A stretch of DNA of 64,000 bases from BOG-908 sp965199235 (GTDB lineage Bacteria > Pseudomonadota > Alphaproteobacteria > Acetobacterales > Acetobacteraceae): NCBI GenBank assembly GCA_965199235.1, contig CBDAQU010000002.1, positions 310,001 through 374,000 on the forward strand. Reading direction: 5' to 3'. Each line of letters starts with the position of its first letter. Position 1 is the first letter of the stretch. Positions 16,295 to 24,140 of the stretch are shown piece by piece. Below the pieces are notes generated by a model. It was not told where the DNA came from and searched no databases. It saw nothing but the letters and a program-made list of their open reading frames with translations. The position numbers and the translations under genes are program-made.

Positions 16295-17514
16295 TAACGA
16301 CAGCTAGAGCGTGATCGCGTCGGCTGCCGGAAGCGGTCAGGCTGTAGGGTGGAGCTCATTGGGCGGTAGGTTTGGGCCAGCCCAAGGCGGCGTTCGGCCC
16401 GCATCATCCGAGGCGGGCGGCGCGCTCGGCAAACAGCGCCGACGCTTTTTCGTAGAGCGCCCGGTCGAGCGGCGTGAGCGAATGGAGCAAGTCATCGAGC
16501 TGCGGCGTCCGCTGTTCGGGCGCCGGGCGGTGCTCGTCGAGCATCGGCGACACCAAGCCTTTCAACACCTGCTGCGGCTCGACCGGTTGCATGGCAAGGC
16601 CGAGCTGATGGTTGAGCAACGCTCTCGACCGCTCGAAATCCTCCACCAGGCCGAAGCACGCCAGACCGGTCAGTGCTCGCCAGGCATGTTCCAGAGCCTG
16701 CGCAGGATCAGCCATAATCGCGTCGTCGGGCTGCAGCATGGGAAACCCATGGGGCAGGATCGGGCTGGGGAGACGCCTGGTCAGCTGTCCCACGATGGCG
16801 TCGCGGATGTTCGGGTGGCTGACGACCGCATCGTGGCTGAAGAAGTCCGTGGCCGAATGGTGCTGCGCCAACCCGACGAGCGTACGCCCGTCGAAGGACG
16901 GGTGCGGGCTATGCGCCTTCCAGAAGTTGAACAGAGACATAAGCCTCGCCTTCGGCTCGCGCAGCATCGTGACGACCGCCGTCGGTCCGGGGATGACCTC
17001 GCAGCAGGCCAGGTCGAAATGGCCTGCGAACAGGTCGTAGGCCGCCAGTTCGTTGGCCGTCCAGTCGGCGAGCCCGTTGAAATACTCGGGGCAGACGCGG
17101 CCTGGGCCGACCTGCGACACCAGCATCGTCCGCAGGCTGGTGCCCGCGCATTTCTCGATGTGAAGGAAGACGATCTTCTTCCTGAACAGGTCGACGGGGT
17201 CCACCCGCATGAACTGGTGGGTGCGTATCCGTCGCAGGCGAAATTCCTCGGACACGACGAGCCCGTTGTGGAATGCTTGGAGGGCGCCGCTCCCCTGTGC
17301 TCCGAAATACGCGCACGCCGCCTTGACCTCGTCGCGCGAAGGCTTCCGGCCCAGCACCCAGAGATATCCGTTCGCGACGTCGCGTTCGCTCGGGCTGGTC
17401 TGCCGCCGCCTGGCCCTTGCTGCCCACTCGAAGAGGTTGATCGTCATGCGCCGTCCTCTTTGACGATCCGACCTTGGCACGGCTGGCGTCGGCTAGCTGT
17501 CGTTACTAGACCGG
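16286..17514. mobile_element. possible mobile cassette: sulfotransferase gene between inverted repeats
   Basis: A perfect 22-bp inverted repeat (16286-16307 and 17493-17514; core CCGGTCTAGTAACGACAGCT) brackets one gene. Outside it the two type I repeats continue as imperfect inverted repeats for about 70 bases more. No transposase lies inside and no target duplication is obvious. A non-autonomous unit moved in trans, or recombination between repeats, would both fit. Confidence 0.45.
16404..17447 (-). CDS. sulfotransferase family protein with N-terminal DUF4214-like segment
   Basis: 347 residues from the ATG at 17447, chosen over the GTG at 17480 because it follows a good AGAGGA ribosome-binding site. 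The PAPS 5'-phosphosulfate loop is visible at residues 91-105 (KIVFLHIEKCAGTSL). TAVVTMLREPKARLMSLFNF provides the 3'-phosphate-binding Arg/Ser region. Residues about 20-72 (NGYLWVLGRKPSRDEV, NGLVVSEEFRLRR) resemble the DUF4214-type module often fused to exopolysaccharide-modifying enzymes. It probably sulfates a surface polysaccharide. The gene lies alone between inverted repeats. Confidence 0.8.
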   Translation of the reverse strand: MTINLFEWAARARRRQTSPSERDVANGYLWVLGRKPSRDEVKAACAYFGAQGSGALQAFHNGLVVSEEFRLRRIRTHQFMRVDPVDLFRKKIVFLHIEKCAGTSLRTMLVSQVGPGRVCPEYFNGLADWTANELAAYDLFAGHFDLACCEVIPGPTAVVTMLREPKARLMSLFNFWKAHSPHPSFDGRTLVGLAQHHSATDFFSHDAVVSHPNIRDAIVGQLTRRLPSPILPHGFPMLQPDDAIMADPAQALEHAWRALTGLACFGLVEDFERSRALLNHQLGLAMQPVEPQQVLKGLVSPMLDEHRPAPEQRTPQLDDLLHSLTPLDRALYEKASALFAERAARLG

Positions 17515-17586
17515 TTCACGCAGAGTGTCCTCGAGGAGGCGGACGTGAACCGGTCTAGGTCTTGTTTTGACGGGCAATTTCTTGAA
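17506..17586 (-). repeat. type I dispersed repeat, copy 3 (truncated); right border of the cassette
   Basis: The CTAGACCGG hairpin half is complete (17506-17558, both ends CTAG). It is followed by GTCTTGTTTTGACGGGCAATTTC and then diverges. It is inverted relative to copy 2. Confidence 0.7.
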
Positions 17587-17649
17587 GCGGCCCGGCAGAC
17601 GACAGACACTCACCGATCGTGGCAGCCCAGATGGATACGACGTCCGTGG

Positions 17650-17766
17650 TAGCGACAGCTTGAGCATGATCGCATCAGGGTGATCTTCAACCACGATGAA
17701 CATGCTCGCCAAAACAACGGGCTGGAGCCTGATCGCTTCGGCTGCCAGAAGCAATCAGGCTCTAGC
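17650..17766. repeat. type II dispersed repeat
   Basis: Two hairpin halves, one from GAGCATGATCGCATC to ACATGCTC and one from GAGCCTGATCGC to CAATCAGGCTCTAG, joined by GCCAAAACAACGGGCTG. The plan and the GCTCGCCAAAACAA linker match type I although the arms differ. A partial copy lies at 16305-16346. The rest of the 17481-17843 gap holds no gene. Confidence 0.6.
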
Positions 17767-17843
17767 GGGCCGCCTCGGGGCGACGCGCATCCAGCAAGCG
17801 TTACCCTGGCCGATGGCCGATCGTTTGGCCATCGGGCGGCGGA

Positions 17844-18674
17844 ATGCGTGAGCAAGAGACGCCGGTGACCCTGGTGCGGCCGGGGCGGGGCGCGGCCGCG
17901 GCGCGGGCTCGGTGGTCCACGCTCGTCCTGCTCGTCCTGTCCCGGTCGGCCGGCGCCGACGAAGTGCGCGACTTCAACGCTGACACGCCGGGAAAGAGCT
18001 ACACGCCCTACACCGTGGCACAGGGCTACCTGCAGCTGGAAAGCGACATCTTTCATATCGTGGACATGGACGGCGCACGGCTGATCGAGAGCCTGGACCC
18101 TATCCTGAAATACGGCCTGACCGACGACGTCGAGGTCGAGGTGCAGACCGGCGGCATGCTGAACATGACCTACCGCGTCGACGGCAGGATCGTGCGCCTG
18201 ACCGGCTACGGCGACACCACGCCCGCCGTCAAATGGGGCGTGTTCGGCAACGACTGGCAGGTGTTTTCCTTGGCGATCAGGGGCGGCATCAAGATACCCA
18301 CCGCGTCGCCGCAATTCGGCAACGGAGCGGTCGAGTATTTCTTCGACGTGCCGGCGCAGCTCGCACTTCCCTACGACCTGTCGATTCAGGTGCAGGAGGA
18401 GATCGACCTGCTGAAGAACCAAAACGATACCGGAAAGCACTTGGAGTATTCCGAGATCTTTTCGGTGGCCAGGAGCTTCGGCAAGACCACGGTCACGGGC
18501 GAGCTGTTTGCGCAGAGCGGGACAGACGCCAACAGCCACGCGCTGTATACGGCCGACATCGGCGTCGGCTACGCGATCACGCCCACCGCCGTGCTCTCCC
18601 TCGGCACGTATTTCGGCCTGAACAGGCACGCGCCTGGCGTGGAGGCCTACACCGCCTTCGCCTTTCGATTCTGA
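17844..18674 (+). CDS. predicted outer-membrane beta-barrel protein (MetA-pathway/transporter-like)
   Basis: 276 residues. A basic N-terminus with a hydrophobic stretch (WSTLVLLVLSRSAGADE) looks like a signal peptide. The mature part alternates polar and hydrophobic residues, as in a beta-barrel (YGLTDDVEVEVQTGGMLNM, LAIRGGIKIPTASPQFGNGA), and ends with Phe (AYTAFAFRF), the usual outer-membrane insertion signal. The pattern GYGDTTPAVKWGVFG and VGYAITPTAVLSLGTYFGLN fits the family annotated as MetA-pathway of phenol degradation or outer-membrane transporter. Its substrate is unknown. Confidence 0.65.
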   Translation: MREQETPVTLVRPGRGAAAARARWSTLVLLVLSRSAGADEVRDFNADTPGKSYTPYTVAQGYLQLESDIFHIVDMDGARLIESLDPILKYGLTDDVEVEVQTGGMLNMTYRVDGRIVRLTGYGDTTPAVKWGVFGNDWQVFSLAIRGGIKIPTASPQFGNGAVEYFFDVPAQLALPYDLSIQVQEEIDLLKNQNDTGKHLEYSEIFSVARSFGKTTVTGELFAQSGTDANSHALYTADIGVGYAITPTAVLSLGTYFGLNRHAPGVEAYTAFAFRF

Positions 18675-18768
18675 GTGTCTGGCCCGGAATGCGCATTCCG
18701 GGCCAGACACTGGGACTGCTTGGAAGCTTGGAACTGCTTGAAACGCGCCCGGGGCTCGTGGGGTGCGT

Positions 18769-19923
18769 CTATCTCAGGTCGCGAAATTTCTGGTTCAGCT
18801 CGAACTCCCTGGTCGTGACATAGGTCTCAATGCGGCCGAGCCGCTGCTCCAGGCGCGACATCGTTTCGCCGACCGCGACGACGCCGGGGTGGAGCGGCTT
18901 GTCCGGCAGCGTGGGCCCCCTTCGCCGGCCCAGCGCGCCGAACCCGCCATTGCGCCGCACGATCCGCCAGATGAGGAACAGCGTCACCGCCACAACCGCA
19001 GCCATGAGGACGTGGGTCAGGAGCGACGAATGAACGACCAACGTCCTGCCGTGCTTGCCGGATGAGTCGTCAGTCTGGCCCACGACCTTGGCGATGTCGG
19101 CGATGATGCCGGTCACCGCGGACGAGCCCCCGACGACGATGTCGCTGCCGCCACCGGCCGAGCGGACGAGCGGCCCGGTAACCTGACCGAGCTTCACGTC
19201 GCCGCCGCCGGTGGCCGTGACCTGCCCGCCGCCCACGGTCGCTGCGATCGCGAGGTCGCCCGACCCGTGCATGCGCACGGTCAGGGCCGCGATCGCGCCG
19301 CCGCCGATCAGCGTGTCTCCCGAGCCGCTATTCTCCAGGTCGACGCCGCCGGCATTGATCGACCCGACCGCCAGGTCGCCCGACCCGGTATGCCTCAGGC
19401 TGAGCGGGCCGTTCAGGGCACCAACACGCACATCGCCGCCACCGGTCAGTTGCAGGCTGGCAGGGCCGTTGACCGTTCCCACCGAAGTGTCGCCGCTGCC
19501 ACGCGAGGCAAGGATCAGGCTGCGAACCGTCCCGGCTTTCAGACCTCCTCCGCCGGTCAAGGTGGCGTTCAGCGGAGCGTTGAGATTGCCGATCTGGATG
19601 TCGCCGTCGCTGACGGTCAGCGTTACCGGCGCATTCGGCGGAATGGTGATCTGCAGGTCTTCGAGGTCGCTGTCGCAAGCCGCCGTGTCGATCACCACCG
19701 TCTGCCCACCGGTCAGCGACAGGCAGGACAGCGCGCCCTCTGCGGCAACCCTCATGCTGCCAGATAGCATGGGGTCCGTGATGATCCTGACATCGGAGTC
19801 GAGCGTGCTGGTCAGGACGAGGCCCTGGCCCTGCACGGTCCTTGTCTCGGCCGCGGCGTGGCCGGCCGTCGCCGCGAGGGCCAGTGCCACCGCCACCAGC
19901 GTAAGACGAACCATGACGATCAT
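18769..19923 (-). CDS. chimeric envelope protein: GIN/DUF2807-type beta domain, one TM segment, PspC-like C-terminal tail
   Basis: 384 residues. A signal peptide (LTLVAVALALAATAGHAAAE) leads into about 260 residues of short Gly/Ser/Asp repeats roughly every 19-20 residues (SRGSGDTSVGTVNG, HTGSGDLAVGSINA, NSGSGDTLIGGGA), the right-handed beta-solenoid pattern of DUF2807 adhesin-head domains. A transmembrane segment follows at about 299-317, then a 67-residue cytoplasmic tail ending SRLEQRLGRIETYVTTREFE and then NQKFRDLR. That tail closely resembles the C-terminus of PspC. The ATG overlaps the stop of the PspB-like gene (ATGA). A start at 19914 is also possible. Role inferred: envelope stress sensing. 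Confidence 0.75.
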   Translation of the reverse strand: MIVMVRLTLVAVALALAATAGHAAAETRTVQGQGLVLTSTLDSDVRIITDPMLSGSMRVAAEGALSCLSLTGGQTVVIDTAACDSDLEDLQITIPPNAPVTLTVSDGDIQIGNLNAPLNATLTGGGGLKAGTVRSLILASRGSGDTSVGTVNGPASLQLTGGGDVRVGALNGPLSLRHTGSGDLAVGSINAGGVDLENSGSGDTLIGGGAIAALTVRMHGSGDLAIAATVGGGQVTATGGGDVKLGQVTGPLVRSAGGGSDIVVGGSSAVTGIIADIAKVVGQTDDSSGKHGRTLVVHSSLLTHVLMAAVVAVTLFLIWRIVRRNGGFGALGRRRGPTLPDKPLHPGVVAVGETMSRLEQRLGRIETYVTTREFELNQKFRDLR

Positions 19924-20165
19924 GCCCGCACCCTGGCGCGCCAGCCTGGGGCGTCCTCGTCCAGCACCCGCTCCAGCGACTCGACCCGCTGTTCCAGGCG
20001 GCGGGCGACGTCCAAGGCGTGGTCCAACGCGTTCTGGTCGCCCGCGCCGAACCCGCTGGCTGCCGAGACGGTGGTCCGCTTGTAGTGCGATCGTACCATC
20101 GTCAGAACGATGACGAAGGTGAAGATTACGACGAGGTCCCAGTTCATGCCCACGTTCCCGCTCAT
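19920..20165 (-). CDS. PspB-like envelope stress membrane protein
   Basis: 81 residues from ATG 20165 (MSGNVGMNWDLVVIFTFVIV). One transmembrane segment near residues 9-25 is followed by a basic stretch and a coiled-coil tail (LDHALDVARRLEQRVESLER). It ends VLDEDAPGWRARVRA; LExxLDxxxPxWR is the PspB signature. PspB with PspC senses inner-membrane damage in the phage-shock system; no PspA or PspF is nearby. It is translationally coupled to the GIN/PspC-tail gene, so the pair may be a variant of a PspB-PspC sensor. Confidence 0.75.
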   Translation of the reverse strand: MSGNVGMNWDLVVIFTFVIVLTMVRSHYKRTTVSAASGFGAGDQNALDHALDVARRLEQRVESLERVLDEDAPGWRARVRA

Positions 20166-20333
20166 CGCCGCGCCTCTGCGCCGCCTCGGCCGAGACGGTA
20201 GCATTCGCTGTGCCACGGCGTCAGCCAGGGCGTGACCAGCGAATCACGATCTTGGCGTGGCTACCTGCGCCATAATCGGGCCTGCCTGGCTAGGCTTTAG
20301 CGCTTCCTGTCATGTGCCTTGGCGAATCCGCAG

Positions 20334-21665
20334 CTACAGCGCACTCAGCCTCAGACGCGCGGCGGCTCGGCTCCTGCCGATCAGCGGAAGAAGGGTCGCC
20401 AGCTCAGGGCCGTGCTCCTCGCCCGTCAGGGCCAGGCGCAGCGGCATGAACAGCGCGCGGCCTGCCCGGCCGGTCGAGGTTTTCAGCGCGCCGGTCCAGG
20501 CGCCCCAGGTCGCGCCGTCCCACGGCTCTTCGGGCAGCCGCGCCAAAGCGTCGGCAAAGAACTCGGCCTGGCCGCCGAGCACGGGAGGCGTCACCTCGCC
20601 ATCCACCACCGTCCACCAATGCCGTGCCTCGCTGAGAAGGTCGAGGTTGCCGCGCACCGCGTCCCAGAAAGCGGGCGTGGCGGCAGGGGGCAGGCGGTCG
20701 CGCACCTGCTCGTAGGCCGCCTGCTTGAGCACGCGCCGGTTCAGCGCCAGCAGCTGGCGTATGTCGAACCTGGCCGGCGAGCGCGACACGCGGGTCAGGT
20801 CGTAGCGTACGCCGAGCACGTCCAGCGACATCGGCTCCGGCGAGTCGCTGGTGCCGAGCCGTGCCAGGTAGGCGACGATCGCCGAAGGCTCCACGCCGTC
20901 CTGCCGCAGCGCGCGCAGCGACAGGCCTTCCAGCCGCTTGGACAGCTTGGCGCCCTCCGTGTCCACCAGCAGCGGCAGGTGCGCGAAGGTGAACTTCGTC
21001 GGGTTGGCGCCGAGTGCCGACGCGATGTCGAGCTGCACGCCGGTGTTGGTCACGTGGTCCTCGCCGCGGATCACATGGCTGACGGCGCTCTCGATGTCGT
21101 CCACCATGCTGGTGAAGGTGTAGAGATAGGTGCCGTCGGCGCGGATCAGCACAGGATCGGACACGGTCGGCAGCTTCACGCCGCGCCGGCCCAGCACCAG
21201 GTCGGTCCACTCGACGGTGGCCTCCGACAGCTTGAAGCGCCAGTAGGGTGTCTTGCCGTTCGCCTCGGCCTGCGCGCGCTGCTCGGGCGTCAGCTTCAGC
21301 ATGGCGCGGTCGTAAACCGGTGCGAGGCCGCGCTTGAGCCGCATGTCGCGCTTGAAGCGCAGTTCCTCCTCGCTCTCGAAACACGGGTAGAGGCGCCCCG
21401 ACGCACGCAGCCTGTCGGCGGCCGCGTCGTAGAGCGCCAGGCGTTCGGATTGCCGGAAACTCTCGTCCCAGGCGATGCCGAGCCAGCGGAGGTCGCGCTC
21501 TATCGCCTGCTCGTATTCGGGGCGCGAGCGTTCCTGGTCGGTGTCGTCGATGCGCAGCAGGAAGGCGGCGCCGTGCCGGCGGGCGAACAGCGCGTTGGCC
21601 AGCGCGATGCGCGCGTTGCCGACATGCAGGTAGCCGGTCGGGCTGGGCGCGAAACGGACGCGCAT
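20334..21665 (-). CDS. gltX: glutamyl-tRNA synthetase
   Basis: 443 residues from the ATG at 21665 (MRVRFAPSPTGYLHVGNARI), a typical class I synthetase start with the HIGH-like signature HVGN. The KMSKS-like loop is present as KLSKR (LVDTEGAKLSKRLEG). It charges tRNA-Glu (or, in organisms with two paralogues, tRNA-Gln/Glu). It is rather short for a GltX, closer to the GltX1/GluQ-type lengths of 440-480, but the anticodon-binding region is present. The start overlaps the stop of the preceding small gene (TGATG), in the nadE-unknown-gltX operon. Confidence 0.95.
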   Translation of the reverse strand: MRVRFAPSPTGYLHVGNARIALANALFARRHGAAFLLRIDDTDQERSRPEYEQAIERDLRWLGIAWDESFRQSERLALYDAAADRLRASGRLYPCFESEEELRFKRDMRLKRGLAPVYDRAMLKLTPEQRAQAEANGKTPYWRFKLSEATVEWTDLVLGRRGVKLPTVSDPVLIRADGTYLYTFTSMVDDIESAVSHVIRGEDHVTNTGVQLDIASALGANPTKFTFAHLPLLVDTEGAKLSKRLEGLSLRALRQDGVEPSAIVAYLARLGTSDSPEPMSLDVLGVRYDLTRVSRSPARFDIRQLLALNRRVLKQAAYEQVRDRLPPAATPAFWDAVRGNLDLLSEARHWWTVVDGEVTPPVLGGQAEFFADALARLPEEPWDGATWGAWTGALKTSTGRAGRALFMPLRLALTGEEHGPELATLLPLIGRSRAAARLRLSAL

Positions 21666-22015
21666 CACGCCTCGTCCCGGCGCGGGTCCAGCGCCCGCCA
21701 GTCCCGTTCTTCCCGTGTGGCGGCGCGCTCGGCGAAATCCGACAGCTCGTTGGCCGACCGCCAGCCGTCTTCGGGAGCGTCCAGCACCTCTGCGTCCTCG
21801 CCATAGGCGAACCAGGCGGCCAGCACGTCCCGGCTGGCCATGCCTGCGGCGCGGCACAGCTCCACGCTGTCGCGCACATAGGCGCGCGCGAACGCGTTGG
21901 CCTGCATGATCGTCGGAAAGCCGTCGACCTCTTCGACGATGCCCTCCTCGGCGCCGCCCGACATGTCCAGGATGCGCACGCGCCAGCCGCCCTCCGGTGC
22001 AAACAGGCCGGTCAA
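21665..22015 (-). CDS. conserved-looking hypothetical protein coupled between nadE and gltX
   Basis: 116 residues with a TTG start that overlaps the nadE stop (TTGA); the stop overlaps the gltX ATG. An alternative GTG lies 11 codons in. The protein is acidic and helical (EEVDGFPTIMQANAFARAYV, DVLAAWFAYGEDAEVLDAPE, ELSDFAERAATREERDWRAL). No family is recognised, no membrane segments are seen. The double overlap strongly supports translation. Confidence 0.65.
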   Translation of the reverse strand: MTGLFAPEGGWRVRILDMSGGAEEGIVEEVDGFPTIMQANAFARAYVRDSVELCRAAGMASRDVLAAWFAYGEDAEVLDAPEDGWRSANELSDFAERAATREERDWRALDPRRDEA

Positions 22016-23685
22016 GCAACCAGCCCGGTGTAGCCGTTGGTGATCGGGTAGCGCCGGTCGCGCCCGAACGCCCGGCTGGAGATTTTCACGCCAGGCGGCG
22101 CCTGGCGCCGCTTGTATTCGGCGCGGTCCAGCATCCTCCACACCCGCACCACGGTCGCGCGGTCGAAACCCTGCTCCACCATGTCGGCCACCGACCGCTC
22201 GCCCTCGACCAGCCCGGCCAGTATCGCGTCCAGCGTGTCATAGGGCGGCAGGCTGTCCTGGTCGGTCTGGTCGGGCTTGAGCTCCGCGCTCGGCGGCTTG
22301 GTGATCACCCGCTCCGGCATCACCGCGCCCTCTGGCCCATGCAGCCGGGCGGGCCGGCGGGCGTTGCGCCAGCGCGACATCGCGAACACGTCGGTCTTGT
22401 AGACGTCCTTGAGCACCGAGTAGCCGCCACACATGTCGCCATACAAAGTGGAATAGCCGACAGACATCTCGCTCTTGTTCCCGGTCGTCAGCACCATCTG
22501 GCCGAACTTGTTGCTCAGCGCCATCAGCAGCAGGCCGCGGGTGCGGGACTGGATGTTCTCCTCCGTCGTGTCGGCGGCCAGGCCCGCGAACAGCGGCGCC
22601 AGCGCCTGGTCGACCGCGTCCATCGCAAGCGAGATCGGCACGGTGTCGATCTGTATGCCGAGCAGGCGCGCGCATTCCGCCGCGTCCTCCAGGCTGTGCG
22701 GGCTGGTGTAGGGCGAGGGCAGCATGACGGCGCGCACCCGGTCCGCCCCGAGCGCGTCGACCGCGATGGCGGCCGAGAGCGCGCTGTCGATCCCGCCCGA
22801 CAGGCCGAGCAGCACGCCGGGAAAGCCGTTCTTGCGCACGTAATCCGCCAGGCCGAGGCACAGGCAGCGGTAGTTCTGCTCGATGGCGGACGGCTCGGGC
22901 GGCAGGGCCTGGGGCGCGCAGACCAGGCGGCCGTCCTGCCGGCGCCACTCGGTCAGCGCGATGTGCGCCTCGAACGAGGGCAGCACTGCGGCCAGGCTGC
23001 GGTCCGGGTTCAGCACGAAGCTCGCACCGTCGAACACCAGTTCGTCCTGGCCGCAGACCTGGTTGACGAACACGAAGGCCAGCCCGGTTTCGACCACGCG
23101 GGCGACCGCGAGCTGCACGCGGCGGCCGGATTTTTCCGCCTCGAACGGGGAACCGTTAATCGACAGGAGCATCTCCGCGCCCGTCTCGGCGAGCGTTTCG
23201 GAGACGGTGGGGAACCACCAATCCTCGCACACCATCAGACCGAGACGGAAGCCGCGGAACACCACCGGGCCAGGCACAGGGCCCGCGTCGAACACGCGCT
23301 TGTCGTCGAACACGCCGTAATTGGGCAGCTCGTGCTTGGCGCGCCTGGTCACCACCTGCCCGCCATCGAGCAGGCAGGCGGCGTTGAAAATCCGGTCGCG
23401 GTCGCGCCATGGGCCGCCCACGACCAGGCCTGGCCCGCCATCTTCCGTGTCGCGCGCGAGTTCGGCCATTGCCGCTTCGCAATCGGCGACGAAGGCGGAT
23501 TTGCGCACCAGATCCTCCGGCGGGTAGCCGGCGATGGAAAATTCCGGCGTCACCAGAAGATCGGCGCCCATCGCTGCGGCCTCGGCGCGGGCGGCGCGGA
23601 TCTGGCGCACATTGGCGTCGATCTGCCCCTCATGCGGGTTGAGCTGGGCGAGGGCGATGCGAAGCGTGTCGGGGGCGGACGGCAT
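22012..23685 (-). CDS. nadE: glutamine-dependent NAD(+) synthetase
   Basis: 557 residues with two domains. The N-terminal nitrilase-like glutaminase (about 1-270) shows LLVTPEFSIAGYPPEDL (catalytic Glu), RRAKHELPNYGVFDDKR (Lys) and LMVCEDWWFP (nucleophile Cys). The C-terminal synthetase has the ATP P-loop LLGLSGGIDSAL near residue 295 and TTGNKSEMSVGYSTLYGD. It amidates deamido-NAD to NAD with ammonia channelled from glutamine. First gene of the nadE-unknown-gltX operon. Confidence 0.97.
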   Translation of the reverse strand: MPSAPDTLRIALAQLNPHEGQIDANVRQIRAARAEAAAMGADLLVTPEFSIAGYPPEDLVRKSAFVADCEAAMAELARDTEDGGPGLVVGGPWRDRDRIFNAACLLDGGQVVTRRAKHELPNYGVFDDKRVFDAGPVPGPVVFRGFRLGLMVCEDWWFPTVSETLAETGAEMLLSINGSPFEAEKSGRRVQLAVARVVETGLAFVFVNQVCGQDELVFDGASFVLNPDRSLAAVLPSFEAHIALTEWRRQDGRLVCAPQALPPEPSAIEQNYRCLCLGLADYVRKNGFPGVLLGLSGGIDSALSAAIAVDALGADRVRAVMLPSPYTSPHSLEDAAECARLLGIQIDTVPISLAMDAVDQALAPLFAGLAADTTEENIQSRTRGLLLMALSNKFGQMVLTTGNKSEMSVGYSTLYGDMCGGYSVLKDVYKTDVFAMSRWRNARRPARLHGPEGAVMPERVITKPPSAELKPDQTDQDSLPPYDTLDAILAGLVEGERSVADMVEQGFDRATVVRVWRMLDRAEYKRRQAPPGVKISSRAFGRDRRYPITNGYTGLVA

Positions 23686-23753
23686 GGCCGGAAGCTAGGG
23701 ACGCGATGGCGGGGGCGCAATCGCCGCGATGGGCGGAGCCTCGTTGAACCGGG

Positions 23754-24062
23754 ATGGTGCGTCATCCCGCTGTTACGATTGCGTGCACCCCACAGGAGGA
23801 GAGCGGCGACGAGCTTGTTCTTGCGGTGATCTTCGAAGTGCTTTCTCCATCGACGATGCTGACGGATGGACGTGTGAAGCCATCGGAGTACCGCGCCGTA
23901 GCTGCCGTGGAACTTGTCGCTTTGGTGAGTCAGGACAGGCAGGAACTGACCGTGCTTGGCCGTAGCACAGGTTGGACGGCGGAGGTCTCGGCCGGCGCCG
24001 ACGCCGTACTCGTGCTTCACGAGATCGGGATAGCAATCCCGTTGAGGGAGATTTACGGGTGA
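23754..24062 (+). pseudogene. Uma2-family endonuclease remnant (N-terminal half missing)
   Basis: An open frame of about 102 residues resembles only the second half of Uma2 (DUF820) proteins: VRHPAVTIAC, then VIFEVLSPST, SEYRAVAAVELVALVSQ, and the C-terminal IGIAIPLREIYG. Full proteins are about 190 residues, so the first 80 or so are missing, right next to the nadE promoter region. No good ribosome-binding site is evident. Most likely a decayed fragment. Uma2 proteins belong to the PD-(D/E)XK superfamily and are often scattered accessory genes. Confidence 0.6.
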
Positions 24063-24140
24063 GGCCCTCTATACTGCAGGATCGTCCTCAGACCGCCTGA
24101 TTGCCTTCCATAAGCGCCGTGCGCGGCCATATCGGGCCTG

